A stretch of DNA of 64,000 nucleotides from Microtetraspora sp. NBRC 13810 (GTDB lineage Bacteria > Actinomycetota > Actinomycetes > Streptosporangiales > Streptosporangiaceae), in contig NZ_BSRQ01000012.1 in the NCBI RefSeq assembly GCF_030268685.1, positions 124,001 through 188,000 of the forward strand. Reading direction: 5' to 3'. Shown here in pieces: positions 7,841 to 15,397 of this stretch (within the stretch, counting starts at the first letter, position 1; every line of letters starts with the position of its first letter). The translations under genes were made by a program, and so were the position numbers. The notes beneath the pieces are model-generated. The model had not been told where the DNA came from and did not search any database. It saw only the letters and a list, made by a program, of their open reading frames with translations.

Positions 7841-7939
7841 GTGTCCGTGGCGTCGATGGTCCTGGCCTGCCTGTGCCTCGCCAGGGCCGCCCTGCTGCGC
7901 CACCAGGCACGCAGGCCGCCGGCGATCCGGCACCGCTAG
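7841..7939 (+). CDS. Possible 32-residue single-pass membrane peptide
   Basis: A GTG start at 7841 is preceded by GAGGAGG at seven-base spacing. The short frame encodes one hydrophobic helix (VSVASMVLACLCLARAALL) followed by a basic tail (RHQARRPPAIRHR) and a stop. The rest of the 7742-8215 gap shows only the hairpin at 7748 and, near 8040-8100, a GT-rich stretch ahead of the secreted-protein gene. It could equally be the tail of a lost membrane gene. Low confidence because no homologue is recognised. Confidence 0.25.
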   Translation: MSVASMVLACLCLARAALLRHQARRPPAIRHR

Positions 7940-8215
7940 CACGACATCCGCGGCCGCCGCGGGCCCTTCTTCCGGCTCGCACCGGATTCTCCAGGTGGCT
8001 CAAGAGCCTTGATCGTTTTATCGGGGATCGTCCCGGGACAAGCCGCTTGTGTGTAGTAGTGCACGCTCGGGGGCGTGTGTGTGTTTGTACGCAGAAGGGG
8101 GCTGGACGGCTGCCTAATGTGAGTGTCGTCCGGAGCGGAAAGCACCGAAAAAGGGGCTCGCTCCGGGCGCCGGAAATGATTCTCCCGGGCACTCTCATAG
8201 GAAAAGGAATTCGCT

Positions 8216-8674
8216 GTGTTGAAGCTTCGTCATGTTCTCGCCGGTACCGTTCTCGCCGGTGCGCTGGCGGCGGGGGTCGTGGCCGTGCCCGCTCAGGCGG
8301 CGACCGCGGGCAGCGCCTCCGCCGCCCAGGTCCAGTCCACGAAGCACTGGTTCGAGGGGTATTCGAGCTTCGGCCGGGGTGAGCACCGGAACGAGCGCTC
8401 GTACTACAAGGGTTACTGGTACTTCTCCGACGGCCGTTACCACTTCGACCTGAACGCCTGGGACCGTGACCGGGACCGGGAGAGCACGTACGTCGAGTTC
8501 TGGTACCACGACGACCGGGGCTGGCACCTGGGCCGCCGTTTCTCCACCCGGGGGCACGACGAGTGGAAGTTCAGCTACAGCCGTAAGGGCGGGTTCGACG
8601 GGTTCCGGGTGCGGATCGGTGAGGGCGGTTCGCGTGACCTCGACTGGAACAAGTACTACAACCGCTCCTTCTGA
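8216..8674 (+). CDS. Small secreted protein of unknown function
   Basis: A 152-residue protein with a clear Sec signal peptide: basic MLKLRH, a hydrophobic core to residue 25 and a VPAQA cleavage site. The mature part is rich in Tyr, Trp, Arg and Asp (GYWYFSDGRYHFDLNAWDRD, SYSRKGGFDGFRVRIGEGGS), a pattern of a small extracellular beta-sheet protein. A strong AGGAAAAGGA ribosome site precedes the GTG at 8216; a TTG directly follows. The family is not recognised. It lies 168 bp before the RiPP precursor on the same strand but has no visible link to peptide maturation. Confidence 0.8.
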   Translation: MLKLRHVLAGTVLAGALAAGVVAVPAQAATAGSASAAQVQSTKHWFEGYSSFGRGEHRNERSYYKGYWYFSDGRYHFDLNAWDRDRDRESTYVEFWYHDDRGWHLGRRFSTRGHDEWKFSYSRKGGFDGFRVRIGEGGSRDLDWNKYYNRSF

Positions 8675-8842
8675 CCTTCGCCGGGTCACCGCCAGAGGCC
8701 GCCAGGCCGGTGAGCACGCCGCGACGACGGTTCCGTGAGCGCCCCCTTCCAGTGGGTTTCCAGAGGAGCCCAAGACGTGCCGTCCAGCATCTGCACAGGG
8801 CCGCAGAGAGCGGTTCCGCGCAACAGATGAGGGGTGTGTGTC

Positions 8843-9001
8843 ATGCGTGACACCTTCACGATCGACGACCTGCCCGCCGGGGTGTCCGAGCTCGCCGGCG
8901 AGGAGCTGGAGATCGTCGCGGGTATCCAGGCGCAGATGAAGCCCGGCTCGGGCTACGCCTGCAGCTCCGCCGCCAGCGGCATGGACTGCAAGAACGACTG
9001 A
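8843..9001 (+). CDS. RiPP precursor peptide (52 residues)
   Basis: Short gene with a GAGGGG ribosome site nine bases before the ATG. The acidic leader MRDTFTIDDLPAGVSELAGE is followed by ELEIVAG, which looks like a double-glycine-type site (Ala26-Gly27) for the C39 peptidase domain of the exporter encoded downstream. The predicted core is residues 28-52: IQAQMKPGSGYACSS then AASGMDCKND, with Cys40 and Cys49, Ser and Lys residues, and Asp48/Asp52. An ATP-grasp ligase typically joins Asp/Glu side chains to Ser/Thr/Lys side chains. The two Cys could form a disulfide. Codon use is typical of the genome. Identification rests on size, leader pattern and the four-gene context. Confidence 0.8.
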   Translation: MRDTFTIDDLPAGVSELAGEELEIVAGIQAQMKPGSGYACSSAASGMDCKND

Positions 9002-9080
9002 CGCGGGCCGGGACCCGACGGTCCGGGCGGGCCGGGTACAGCCGAGCCCGGCCGCCCGCCGCGGGTCGCGGGACGCACAG

Positions 9081-9112
9081 GGGGAGCCGGTGCCCGCGGG
9101 CGCCGGCTCCCC
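9081..9112 (+). terminator. Near-perfect 32-bp palindrome between precursor and ligase genes (attenuator-like)
   Basis: GGGGAGCCGG (9081-9090) pairs with CCGGCTCCCC (9103-9112), and the interior GCCCGCGGGC is itself palindromic, leaving one mismatched pair in a 32-base element. It sits 79 bp after the precursor stop and 29 bp before the ligase start. It would act as a partial terminator or an RNA-stabilising 3' end that raises precursor mRNA relative to the enzyme genes, a common arrangement in RiPP operons. No T-tract follows. Confidence 0.65.
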
Positions 9113-9141
9113 GGTCCATGACGTGGAAGGAGCGCGGGACC

Positions 9142-10140
9142 GTGTTGTTGATCATCAGCAGCGCCCGTGACGACTCGGTGCGCGCCGTCCTGCCGAAGCT
9201 GGCGGCGCGCGGCGTGCCGCTGCTGTGGTGGGACGAGGCCGACTATCCCGCGGCCTGCACCCTCACCACCGGCTTCGCCGGGGGACGCTGGCAGCAGACG
9301 CTGACATACCGGGGCGAGACGTACGACCTGTCGAAGGTCACCGCGGTCTGGGACCGCCGGCCCGACCGGCCGTCCGCCGCCGGGGTGCGCGAGCCGTCGC
9401 AGCGGGCGTTCGCCGAGCACGCGGCCAGGCTGGCGCTGCGCGGCGCGTACCACCTCATGGTGAGGGCTCGGTGGATGCCGGCGCCGCCGCAGCACGCCGT
9501 GGCGGTGGACAACAAGCTGCTGCATCTGCACCGGGCCGTCGAGCTCGGGTTCACCGTGCCGGAGACGGTCGTGACGAACGACCCGGCCGCGCTCGTCCCG
9601 GCGTGGAACCGGGCCGGCGGCCGGCTCATCACCAAGGCGCTCGGCTACCACCCGTTCACCCTGGACGGCGAGGAGCGGCACCTGTTCACCACGGTGGTGC
9701 CCCGGCGGCGGCTGTCCGGCCGGCACCGGTTCCGGCACGGCCCGGCGATGGTGCAGCCCAACCTGCCGAAGGCGTACGAGCTGCGGGTGACCGTCGTCGG
9801 CGAGCGGGTGTTCGCCGCCCGGATCGACTCGCAGAACTCCCGGCTGACCGCCGTCGACTGGCGGCACTACGAGGACGCCAAGGTCGGCTACTCCGCCTAC
9901 GACCTGCCGCCGGAGGTCGGGAAGCGCTGTGCCCGCCTGGTCGCCGGGCTCGGCCTGACCTTCGGCGCCCTGGACTTCGTCGTGACGCCGGACGGCCGGT
10001 ACGTCTTCCTGGAGCTCAACGTCAACGGGCAGTGGGCCTTCGTCGAGATGCTCACCGGCCTGCCCATCGGGGACGCGATCGCCGACTGGCTCGCCGCCGC
10101 CACTCATATCGACTCCGAGGACCCCGCCGATGCCCACTGA
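9142..10140 (+). CDS. ATP-grasp ribosomal peptide maturase (MvdC/MvdD family)
   Basis: A 332-residue ATP-grasp ligase that would use ATP to form ester or amide crosslinks between side chains of the precursor core. It has an N-terminal pre-ATP-grasp domain (VLLIISSARDDSVRAVLPKL, with WDRRPDRP near residue 70). A central ATP-grasp core follows, with MVQPNLPKAYELRVTVVG and FAARIDSQ, and then the metal-binding strand FLELNVNGQWAFVE near residue 295. The GTG at 9142 is chosen because GGAAGGAG lies nine bases upstream; an ATG at 9118 is less well placed. It overlaps the next gene by 11 bp. Related enzymes make microviridin-type graspetides, but this precursor lacks the microviridin core motif. Confidence 0.88.
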   Translation: MLLIISSARDDSVRAVLPKLAARGVPLLWWDEADYPAACTLTTGFAGGRWQQTLTYRGETYDLSKVTAVWDRRPDRPSAAGVREPSQRAFAEHAARLALRGAYHLMVRARWMPAPPQHAVAVDNKLLHLHRAVELGFTVPETVVTNDPAALVPAWNRAGGRLITKALGYHPFTLDGEERHLFTTVVPRRRLSGRHRFRHGPAMVQPNLPKAYELRVTVVGERVFAARIDSQNSRLTAVDWRHYEDAKVGYSAYDLPPEVGKRCARLVAGLGLTFGALDFVVTPDGRYVFLELNVNGQWAFVEMLTGLPIGDAIADWLAAATHIDSEDPADAH

Positions 10141-11146
10141 CTCCGGTTTTCCCGCCGACCTCGCCGACGCGGTCGCGCTGCTGCGCGGGCTGCCGACCCT
10201 CCGAGACGCGGTGGACGACGCGCACCGCCGCGTACGGGACTGGGGTGACCGGCGACCGCACCTGCGCGCCCAGCTCGTCGTCGACGAGCCGCCCGGCACG
10301 ACCAGGGTCGGCTACGACCTGCTGCTCGACCACCCCGAGGGAGGTACGGTCGCGCTGTCCGCCGAGGTGGACGACGGCGTTCCCTGGCTCGTCGACCATT
10401 CCACGCACTGGGCGGCGGGGCAGATCCTCAGCGTCGACGGGATCGGGCTGCCGGTCGCCGCCGCGCTGTCCACCATCCGCGCGCTCGGCGACCGCGACCG
10501 GCGCCTGCACGAACGGCTGGTGGACCACCGCATCCTGCTCACCGAGCTGGCCGACGACCCGCACCCGCCGACGCTGGCCGAGACGCAGCGGGCCGCCGAC
10601 GAGTTCCGCCGGCGACGCGGGCTGACCGGCCGGGACCGGACGCTGGCCTGGCTCGCCGAGGCCGGCCTGTCCGAGGAGGCGTTCCGCAGCCACGTCGAGA
10701 CGCAGGCGCTCATCGCCCGGGTCCGCGAACGCTTCGCCGGTGAGCCCGCGCGGCGCCGTCTCGCCGAGCACCCGGAGGAGTTCGCCCTGCGGCGGGCCGC
10801 CTGGGCGACCGGACCCCGGGCGGACGGGTTGCGCCGCCTCCTCGACGGCCCGGCGGCCGACTTCGCCGGCCGGGTCGCCGCGGCGCTGCCGGCCGAGCGG
10901 GAACTCCGCCTCCAGGCCGCCGCGACGCTCACCCCCCGGCTGCCCGAGCCGCTGCGGGCCGCGTCCGCGGGCACGGCGGTCGGGCCGGTCCGCCACGAAG
11001 GCGGCTATCTGGCCGGGGTCGTGCACGAGGTCGTCCCGCCGGATCCCGAGGCGCCCGAGGTGCTCGACGCGGCGCGGGACGCGGCGTTCCAGGCGTGGCT
11101 GGACGAACGGCGGCGCGGGTCGGACATCAGGTGGTTCTGGCTGTGA
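10130..11146 (+). CDS. PpiC-related putative peptide maturation system protein
   Basis: A 338-residue protein without signal peptide or membrane segments, so cytoplasmic. The N-terminal half (about 1-150) is a small alpha/beta domain (RVGYDLLLDHPEGGTVALS, STHWAAGQILSVDG). The C-terminal half resembles a SurA/PpiC chaperone-isomerase arrangement: a helical segment around 165-215 (LAWLAEAGLSEEAFRSHVE), and a parvulin-like end (GTAVGPVRHEGGYLAGVVHEV to WLDERRRGSDIRWFWL). I recall a TIGRFAM (PpiC_rel_mature) for such proteins next to ATP-grasp ligases and C39 exporters. It probably holds or escorts the precursor during modification. It overlaps both neighbours. Confidence 0.75.
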   Translation: MPTDSGFPADLADAVALLRGLPTLRDAVDDAHRRVRDWGDRRPHLRAQLVVDEPPGTTRVGYDLLLDHPEGGTVALSAEVDDGVPWLVDHSTHWAAGQILSVDGIGLPVAAALSTIRALGDRDRRLHERLVDHRILLTELADDPHPPTLAETQRAADEFRRRRGLTGRDRTLAWLAEAGLSEEAFRSHVETQALIARVRERFAGEPARRRLAEHPEEFALRRAAWATGPRADGLRRLLDGPAADFAGRVAAALPAERELRLQAAATLTPRLPEPLRAASAGTAVGPVRHEGGYLAGVVHEVVPPDPEAPEVLDAARDAAFQAWLDERRRGSDIRWFWL

Positions 11147-13284
11147 GCAGGCGAGTGCCGCTGCGGATGCAGCTCGCCCGCAGCGACTGCGGCGCCGCCT
11201 GCCTGGCCATGGTGCTCGGCGGGCTCGGCCGCCGCACCAGCCTGGCCGAGGTGCGCGAACATCTCGCCGAGGGCGTCGACGGGGTGAGCCTGCGCGACAT
11301 GATCCAGGCCGGCGCCCGGTTCGGGCTGCGGCTGCGCGCCTGCCGCGCCCCGCTGGACACCGTCGCCGGGCTGCCCGCGCCGTTCGTCGCCCTGTGGGAG
11401 AACAACCATTTCGTCGTGGTCGAACGGATCACCCGGCGCGGCGTCGCCGTACTCGATCCGGCGCGCGGACGGCGGCGGCTGTCGCCGCGGCAGTTCAGGG
11501 CCGGGTACTCCGGCACGGCGCTGCTGGCCGACGCTCCCGCCGGGCTCACCCCCGCCGCGAGGCCCCGGCCGTGGCGGGTGCTGCGCCCGCTGGTCGCGCC
11601 CGCGCTGGCGAACCGGCGGCTGGTCGTCGCCGTCCTGCTGGCCTCGCTCGGTGTGCAGCTCCTCGGACTGGTCGTGCCGCTGTTCACCAAGCTCGTGGTG
11701 GACCGGCCGGTGGAGCCGGAGGTGACGACGCTCGCCCTGGCCGCCGGTTGCGTCGTCCTCGGGCACGCGCTGCTCGCGTGGATCCGGGCCCGGGTGCTGA
11801 TCAGGTTGCAGACCTCGGTCGCGGCCGAGGTGATGCGCAGGCTCGTCGGTCACACGCTGGCGCTGCCGTACCGCTTCTTCCAGCGGCGTTCCAGCGGTGA
11901 CCTGCTGAGCAGGCTCAGCGGGGTGGCGATGCTGCGCGACCTGCTCACGGAACAGTCGCTGACCTTCCTGTTCGACCTGTTCACCGTCGTGTCGTACGTG
12001 ACGCTGCTGTTCGTGGCCTCGCCCGGGCTGGCGCTGCTGACGCTCGCGGCCGCCGCCGCCCAGGCCGCCGTGGTGTCGGTCACCGCGGGCCGCGGGATGC
12101 ACCTCGCGTTCGCAGCGCTGCACACCAACGCCACCACCCAGACCACCCTGGTCGACAGCCTCGCCGGCATCGAGGCGATCAAAGCCTCCGGCGGGGAGAC
12201 GGCCGCCGTGTCCCGCTGGCGCGCCCACCACGACGAGGAACTCGTCACCGGGGCGGCCAGGGACCGGCACGTGGCCGGAGTGCAGGCGGCGAGCAACGCC
12301 CTGCAGACCGCGCTCCACCTGGGGCTGCTCGTCTTCGTGTTCGCCACCACCGGCGGCGGCGCGACGCTGGGCGACCAGCTCGCCCTGGTGACCCTGGCCG
12401 TGTCGGCGACCACGCCGCTCGCGTCGCTGCTCGGCATCGTGTACCAGCTCCAGCTCGCCGCCGCGCACGTCGGGCGGATCGCCGACCTGATGGGCACCGC
12501 CCCGGAACGGCCGGGCGGCGTCCGGCTGGACGGCGGGCTGCGCGGCGGCATCACCGTCACCGCGCTCAGCGCCGGCTACGACGTGCGCACGCCGGTGCTG
12601 CGGAACATCTCCCTGCGGGTCCCGCCCGGCGCGCGGGTCGCGCTCGTCGGCGCCTCCGGTTCCGGCAAGACCACGCTCGGCCGGGTGCTGATCGGCCTGG
12701 TGGAGCCCTCCGCCGGGCAGGTCCGCTTCGACGGGATACCGCTGGAGGAGCTCGACCGGCGGTGGCTGCGCGGGCAGGTGGGAGTCGTCACCCAGCAGCC
12801 GCACCTGTTCGCCGGCACCATCATGGCCAACATCGCCGGCTTCTCCAGGCTGAGCAGGCAGGCGGCCGAGCACGCCGCCCGGGTGGCCGAGATCCACGAC
12901 GAGATCGTCCGGCTGCCGCAGGGCTACGACACCGACATCGGCGAGGGCGGCGCGCGGCTGTCCGGCGGGCAGCGCCAGCGGCTCGCCATCGCCCGCGCGC
13001 TCGCCGGCCGGCCCCGCATCCTGCTGCTGGACGAGCCGACCGCCAGCCTGGACGCGATCACCGAGGAACGCATCCGCCGCAACCTGCTGAGACTGGGCCA
13101 GACGCAGATCGTCATCGCCCACCGGCTGTCCACCATCCAGAACGCCGACCTGATCGTCGTCCTGAACCGCGGCCAGATCGTCGAAGCCGGCACCCACCAG
13201 GACCTCCTGGCCCGCGCCGGCCACTACGCCCACCTGGTCCGCTACCAGCACCAGGCCGCCGGCCTCGTCCCCGGCCTCCGCTGA
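11143..13284 (+). CDS. C39-peptidase-containing ABC exporter for the modified peptide
   Basis: A 713-residue bacteriocin-type exporter that removes the leader and pumps out the product. The N-terminal C39 domain keeps its catalytic set: Gln10, Cys16 (SDCGAACL), His89 (ENNHF) and Asp105 (VLDPARG). A six-helix transmembrane domain follows (about 150-450). The nucleotide-binding domain has Walker A GASGSGKTT, Q-loop VTQQPHLF, signature LSGGQRQRLA, Walker B ILLLDEPTAS and the H-loop IAHRLSTIQ. The GTG start at 11143 overlaps the previous stop (GTGA); the upstream extension lacks peptidase similarity. The active protease matches the Ala-Gly site in the precursor leader. Confidence 0.92.
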   Translation: MSRRVPLRMQLARSDCGAACLAMVLGGLGRRTSLAEVREHLAEGVDGVSLRDMIQAGARFGLRLRACRAPLDTVAGLPAPFVALWENNHFVVVERITRRGVAVLDPARGRRRLSPRQFRAGYSGTALLADAPAGLTPAARPRPWRVLRPLVAPALANRRLVVAVLLASLGVQLLGLVVPLFTKLVVDRPVEPEVTTLALAAGCVVLGHALLAWIRARVLIRLQTSVAAEVMRRLVGHTLALPYRFFQRRSSGDLLSRLSGVAMLRDLLTEQSLTFLFDLFTVVSYVTLLFVASPGLALLTLAAAAAQAAVVSVTAGRGMHLAFAALHTNATTQTTLVDSLAGIEAIKASGGETAAVSRWRAHHDEELVTGAARDRHVAGVQAASNALQTALHLGLLVFVFATTGGGATLGDQLALVTLAVSATTPLASLLGIVYQLQLAAAHVGRIADLMGTAPERPGGVRLDGGLRGGITVTALSAGYDVRTPVLRNISLRVPPGARVALVGASGSGKTTLGRVLIGLVEPSAGQVRFDGIPLEELDRRWLRGQVGVVTQQPHLFAGTIMANIAGFSRLSRQAAEHAARVAEIHDEIVRLPQGYDTDIGEGGARLSGGQRQRLAIARALAGRPRILLLDEPTASLDAITEERIRRNLLRLGQTQIVIAHRLSTIQNADLIVVLNRGQIVEAGTHQDLLARAGHYAHLVRYQHQAAGLVPGLR

Positions 13285-13302
13285 GCGGAGCGGTGCTGCG
13301 GG

Positions 13303-13644
13303 CTACCAGTCGCGCCACCGGTCGGTGATCGAACCTTCGCCGATGCCCTGGCGGGTGGCCAGGGCGTCGACGTCGATTCCCGCCGCGCCGAGCGTGATGT
13401 CGATGTAGTCGCACAGCTCTTCGCGGTCCACGGTGTCGAAGTCGCCGTCCTCGTGGCTTTCCGCGATGTCGTTGAGCGCGAGGACCACGCGTTTCACCAC
13501 GTCGAGAACCTCGTCGTCGGACGGCGTGCGCAGCCGGCCGAGGTCGGCCTCGAAGGCCGCCAGAGCGTCTTCGGTGGCGACGAGGAAGGGCTCGGGGTGG
13601 ACGTGGCCTTTCAGCTGACGCCACAGCTCAGGGGGTTTCGTCAC
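13303..13644 (-). CDS. Hypothetical acidic 113-residue protein
   Basis: Soluble, strongly acidic and mostly helical in appearance, with no signal peptide. Notable stretches are DDEVLDVVKRVVLALNDIAE and an Asp/Glu-rich middle followed by LCDYIDITLGAAGIDVDAL and the basic-aromatic end ITDRWRDW. It resembles small actinobacterial proteins of unknown function with alternating acidic helices. It is convergent with the RiPP exporter, 18 bp away, so an immunity role could be imagined, but opposite orientation argues against membership of that operon. Confidence 0.65.
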   Translation of the reverse strand: MTKPPELWRQLKGHVHPEPFLVATEDALAAFEADLGRLRTPSDDEVLDVVKRVVLALNDIAESHEDGDFDTVDREELCDYIDITLGAAGIDVDALATRQGIGEGSITDRWRDW

Positions 13645-13782
13645 CGCACGATGGTAGATCGGTGGCCGCTCCCCGGTCGCTTCCCGGCGTGCCGGGGCTG
13701 ACTCCCGTCACACGGCGAACAGCAGGGCGGCTGCACGACGCGAGGACGGGCCGGTGGCCGGAAGACCGGTAGCGTCGGGGGT

Positions 13783-14634
13783 ATGCGGCTTCATGTGGGA
13801 TGTGCGATGTGGACGCACGCGCCGTGGCAGGGGCGGTTCCTGCCCCATCCGCTGCCGCCCGGCGAGCGGTTGCGGGCTTATGCGACCTGGTGCGACGCGG
13901 TGGAGGGCAACACGACGTTCTACGCGACACCGGCGAAGAGCACGGTGGAGTCGTGGGCGCGGCAGACCGGGCCGGACTTCCGGTTCGTGGTGAAACTCCC
14001 GAAAACGATCACCCATGAGCGCCGCCTCACCGGGGTGGACGAGGAGCTCCGGTCGTTCCTGGACACGATGGAGCCGCTCGGGCCACGTATCCACAGCCTG
14101 TGGATACAGTTGCCGGGGTCGTTCGGGCCGGGGGACCTCGGCGCTCTGGCGGGATTCCTCCGCACGCTGCCGGGTTCGCAGCGGTATGCGGTCGAGGTCC
14201 GGCATCGGGCGTTCTTCGACGACGAGCGGTCCGCGCGGCAGCTCGAAAGGGTGCTGGCCGGCGTGGGCGCCGAGTGGGTCCCCTTCGACACCACCGTGCT
14301 CTTCCGCAGCCCGCCGACCAGCGACGCCGAGCGTGACGCGTGGACGAAGAAGCCGCGGGTGCCGCGCCGGTCGGCCGCCCTCACCGACCGCCCGATCGTC
14401 CGCTACCTGGGCAGGGACGCCGAGGAGGCCACGGTCGAGGGCTGGCGGCCGTGGGTCGGCACGGTCGCCGGCTGGCTCCGCGAGGGCCGCTCGCCGACGG
14501 TCTTCATCCACACCCCCGACAACGCCGACGCCCTGATGCTCGCCCGCCGCTTCCACGACGAGGTGCGAGCCCGCCTCCCCGAACTGGAGCCGCTGCCCGA
14601 CCCCCTCCCCGCGGAGCCGCTCACCCTCTTCTGA
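13783..14634 (+). CDS. DUF72 (YecE-like) TIM-barrel protein
   Basis: A 283-residue DUF72 protein, full length for the family. Typical stretches are HVGCAMWTHAPWQGRFLP at the start, EGNTTFYATP (about residue 45), FRFVVKLPKTITHERRL (about 66-82) and YAVEVRHRAFFD (about 143-154), then VFIHTPDNADALML near the end. The family adopts a TIM-barrel fold, and its biochemical role is not established. The ATG at 13783 begins the conserved strand. It stands alone on the plus strand between an acidic hypothetical and a membrane-protein operon. Confidence 0.88.
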   Translation: MRLHVGCAMWTHAPWQGRFLPHPLPPGERLRAYATWCDAVEGNTTFYATPAKSTVESWARQTGPDFRFVVKLPKTITHERRLTGVDEELRSFLDTMEPLGPRIHSLWIQLPGSFGPGDLGALAGFLRTLPGSQRYAVEVRHRAFFDDERSARQLERVLAGVGAEWVPFDTTVLFRSPPTSDAERDAWTKKPRVPRRSAALTDRPIVRYLGRDAEEATVEGWRPWVGTVAGWLREGRSPTVFIHTPDNADALMLARRFHDEVRARLPELEPLPDPLPAEPLTLF

Positions 14635-14748
14635 CCTGCCGGCGGGCCCCGGTACGGAAGGCTCACGCCGAAGCATGTAAAGAAAACTAGACATCGTGTC
14701 GCCATTGTTTTACATTCCTCTCAGATCCGACGAGACCTGGGAGTGGAC

Positions 14749-15168
14749 GTGTCAATCGAAGAGAAACGCGTGTGGATCTACGCGATGGTGGCGATCGGCG
14801 TGCCGGTGGTCTACTTCGCGATCATCCTCGGCCGGCTCCGGACCACGGGAGCCGACGAGATCGCGTACGCGGGGCCGATGCTCACGGCCATCGTCGTCGC
14901 GATAGCCGCCAACGTCGGCGCGAACATCGTGGCCGGGATGCTCTCGCCCAAGGAGGCGAACCGGCGGGACGAGCGGGACGCGGACATCCAGCTGTACGGC
15001 AGGCGCCCGGAGTTCTACGTCCTGGCCGTCGGGGTCGTCGCGGCACTCGGCCTGACGCTGGCGGAGTTCGCGCACTTCTGGATCGCCAACACGATCTACC
15101 TGGCGTTCGTCCTGTCGGCGCTCACCTCCTCGGCCGCGCGGATCGTCGCCTACCGCCGAGGTTTCTGA
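14749..15168 (+). CDS. Four-helix integral membrane protein
   Basis: About 139 residues with four predicted membrane helices: residues about 8-26, 40-62, 86-103 and 107-128. A charged cytoplasmic loop ([19 protein letters not shown]) lies between helices 2 and 3. GGGAG six bases before the GTG at 14749 favours that start; a GTG at 14743 is possible. It ends 2 bp before a small HTH gene. This pairing (membrane protein plus YgzD-like regulator) is common in actinomycetes and Firmicutes, and the membrane protein may sense a signal or be the target of the regulator. Substrate unknown. Confidence 0.8.
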   Translation: MSIEEKRVWIYAMVAIGVPVVYFAIILGRLRTTGADEIAYAGPMLTAIVVAIAANVGANIVAGMLSPKEANRRDERDADIQLYGRRPEFYVLAVGVVAALGLTLAEFAHFWIANTIYLAFVLSALTSSAARIVAYRRGF

Positions 15169-15170
15169 TC

Positions 15171-15395
15171 ATGGTCAAGCCCACCAGGGTCACGAACTCG
15201 ATCCGGGCCCTGCGGTTCACGCACGGCGAGATGACGCAGGCCGACCTGGCCGAGCGCGTCGGCGTGACCCGCCAGACCCTCATCGCCATCGAACAGGGCC
15301 GTTACTCGCCGTCGCTGGAGACGGCGTTCCGGATCGCCCGGGTGTTCGGCGTACCGCTCGACGAGGTCTTCCAGTATCCCGGCACGGAGGTGTGA
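15171..15395 (+). CDS. Small XRE-family HTH regulator (YgzD-like)
   Basis: A 74-residue DNA-binding protein that is little more than one [23 protein letters not shown], then [20 protein letters not shown] and [18 protein letters not shown]. Such single-domain regulators bind as dimers at their own operon. It follows the membrane protein by 2 bp and overlaps or touches the start of the oxidoreductase gene, so all three probably form one transcript that the regulator controls. Confidence 0.9.
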   Translation: MVKPTRVTNSIRALRFTHGEMTQADLAERVGVTRQTLIAIEQGRYSPSLETAFRIARVFGVPLDEVFQYPGTEV

Positions 15396-15397
15396 CG

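Noticed and set aside
8216-8674. Secreted protein as a member of the RiPP locus
   Set aside because: It has its own signal peptide, lies 168 bp upstream of the precursor and shows no maturation-related motif.
13303-13644. Immunity gene for the RiPP
   Set aside because: It is convergent with the exporter, cytoplasmic and acidic, and shares no promoter with the locus; the evidence is too weak.
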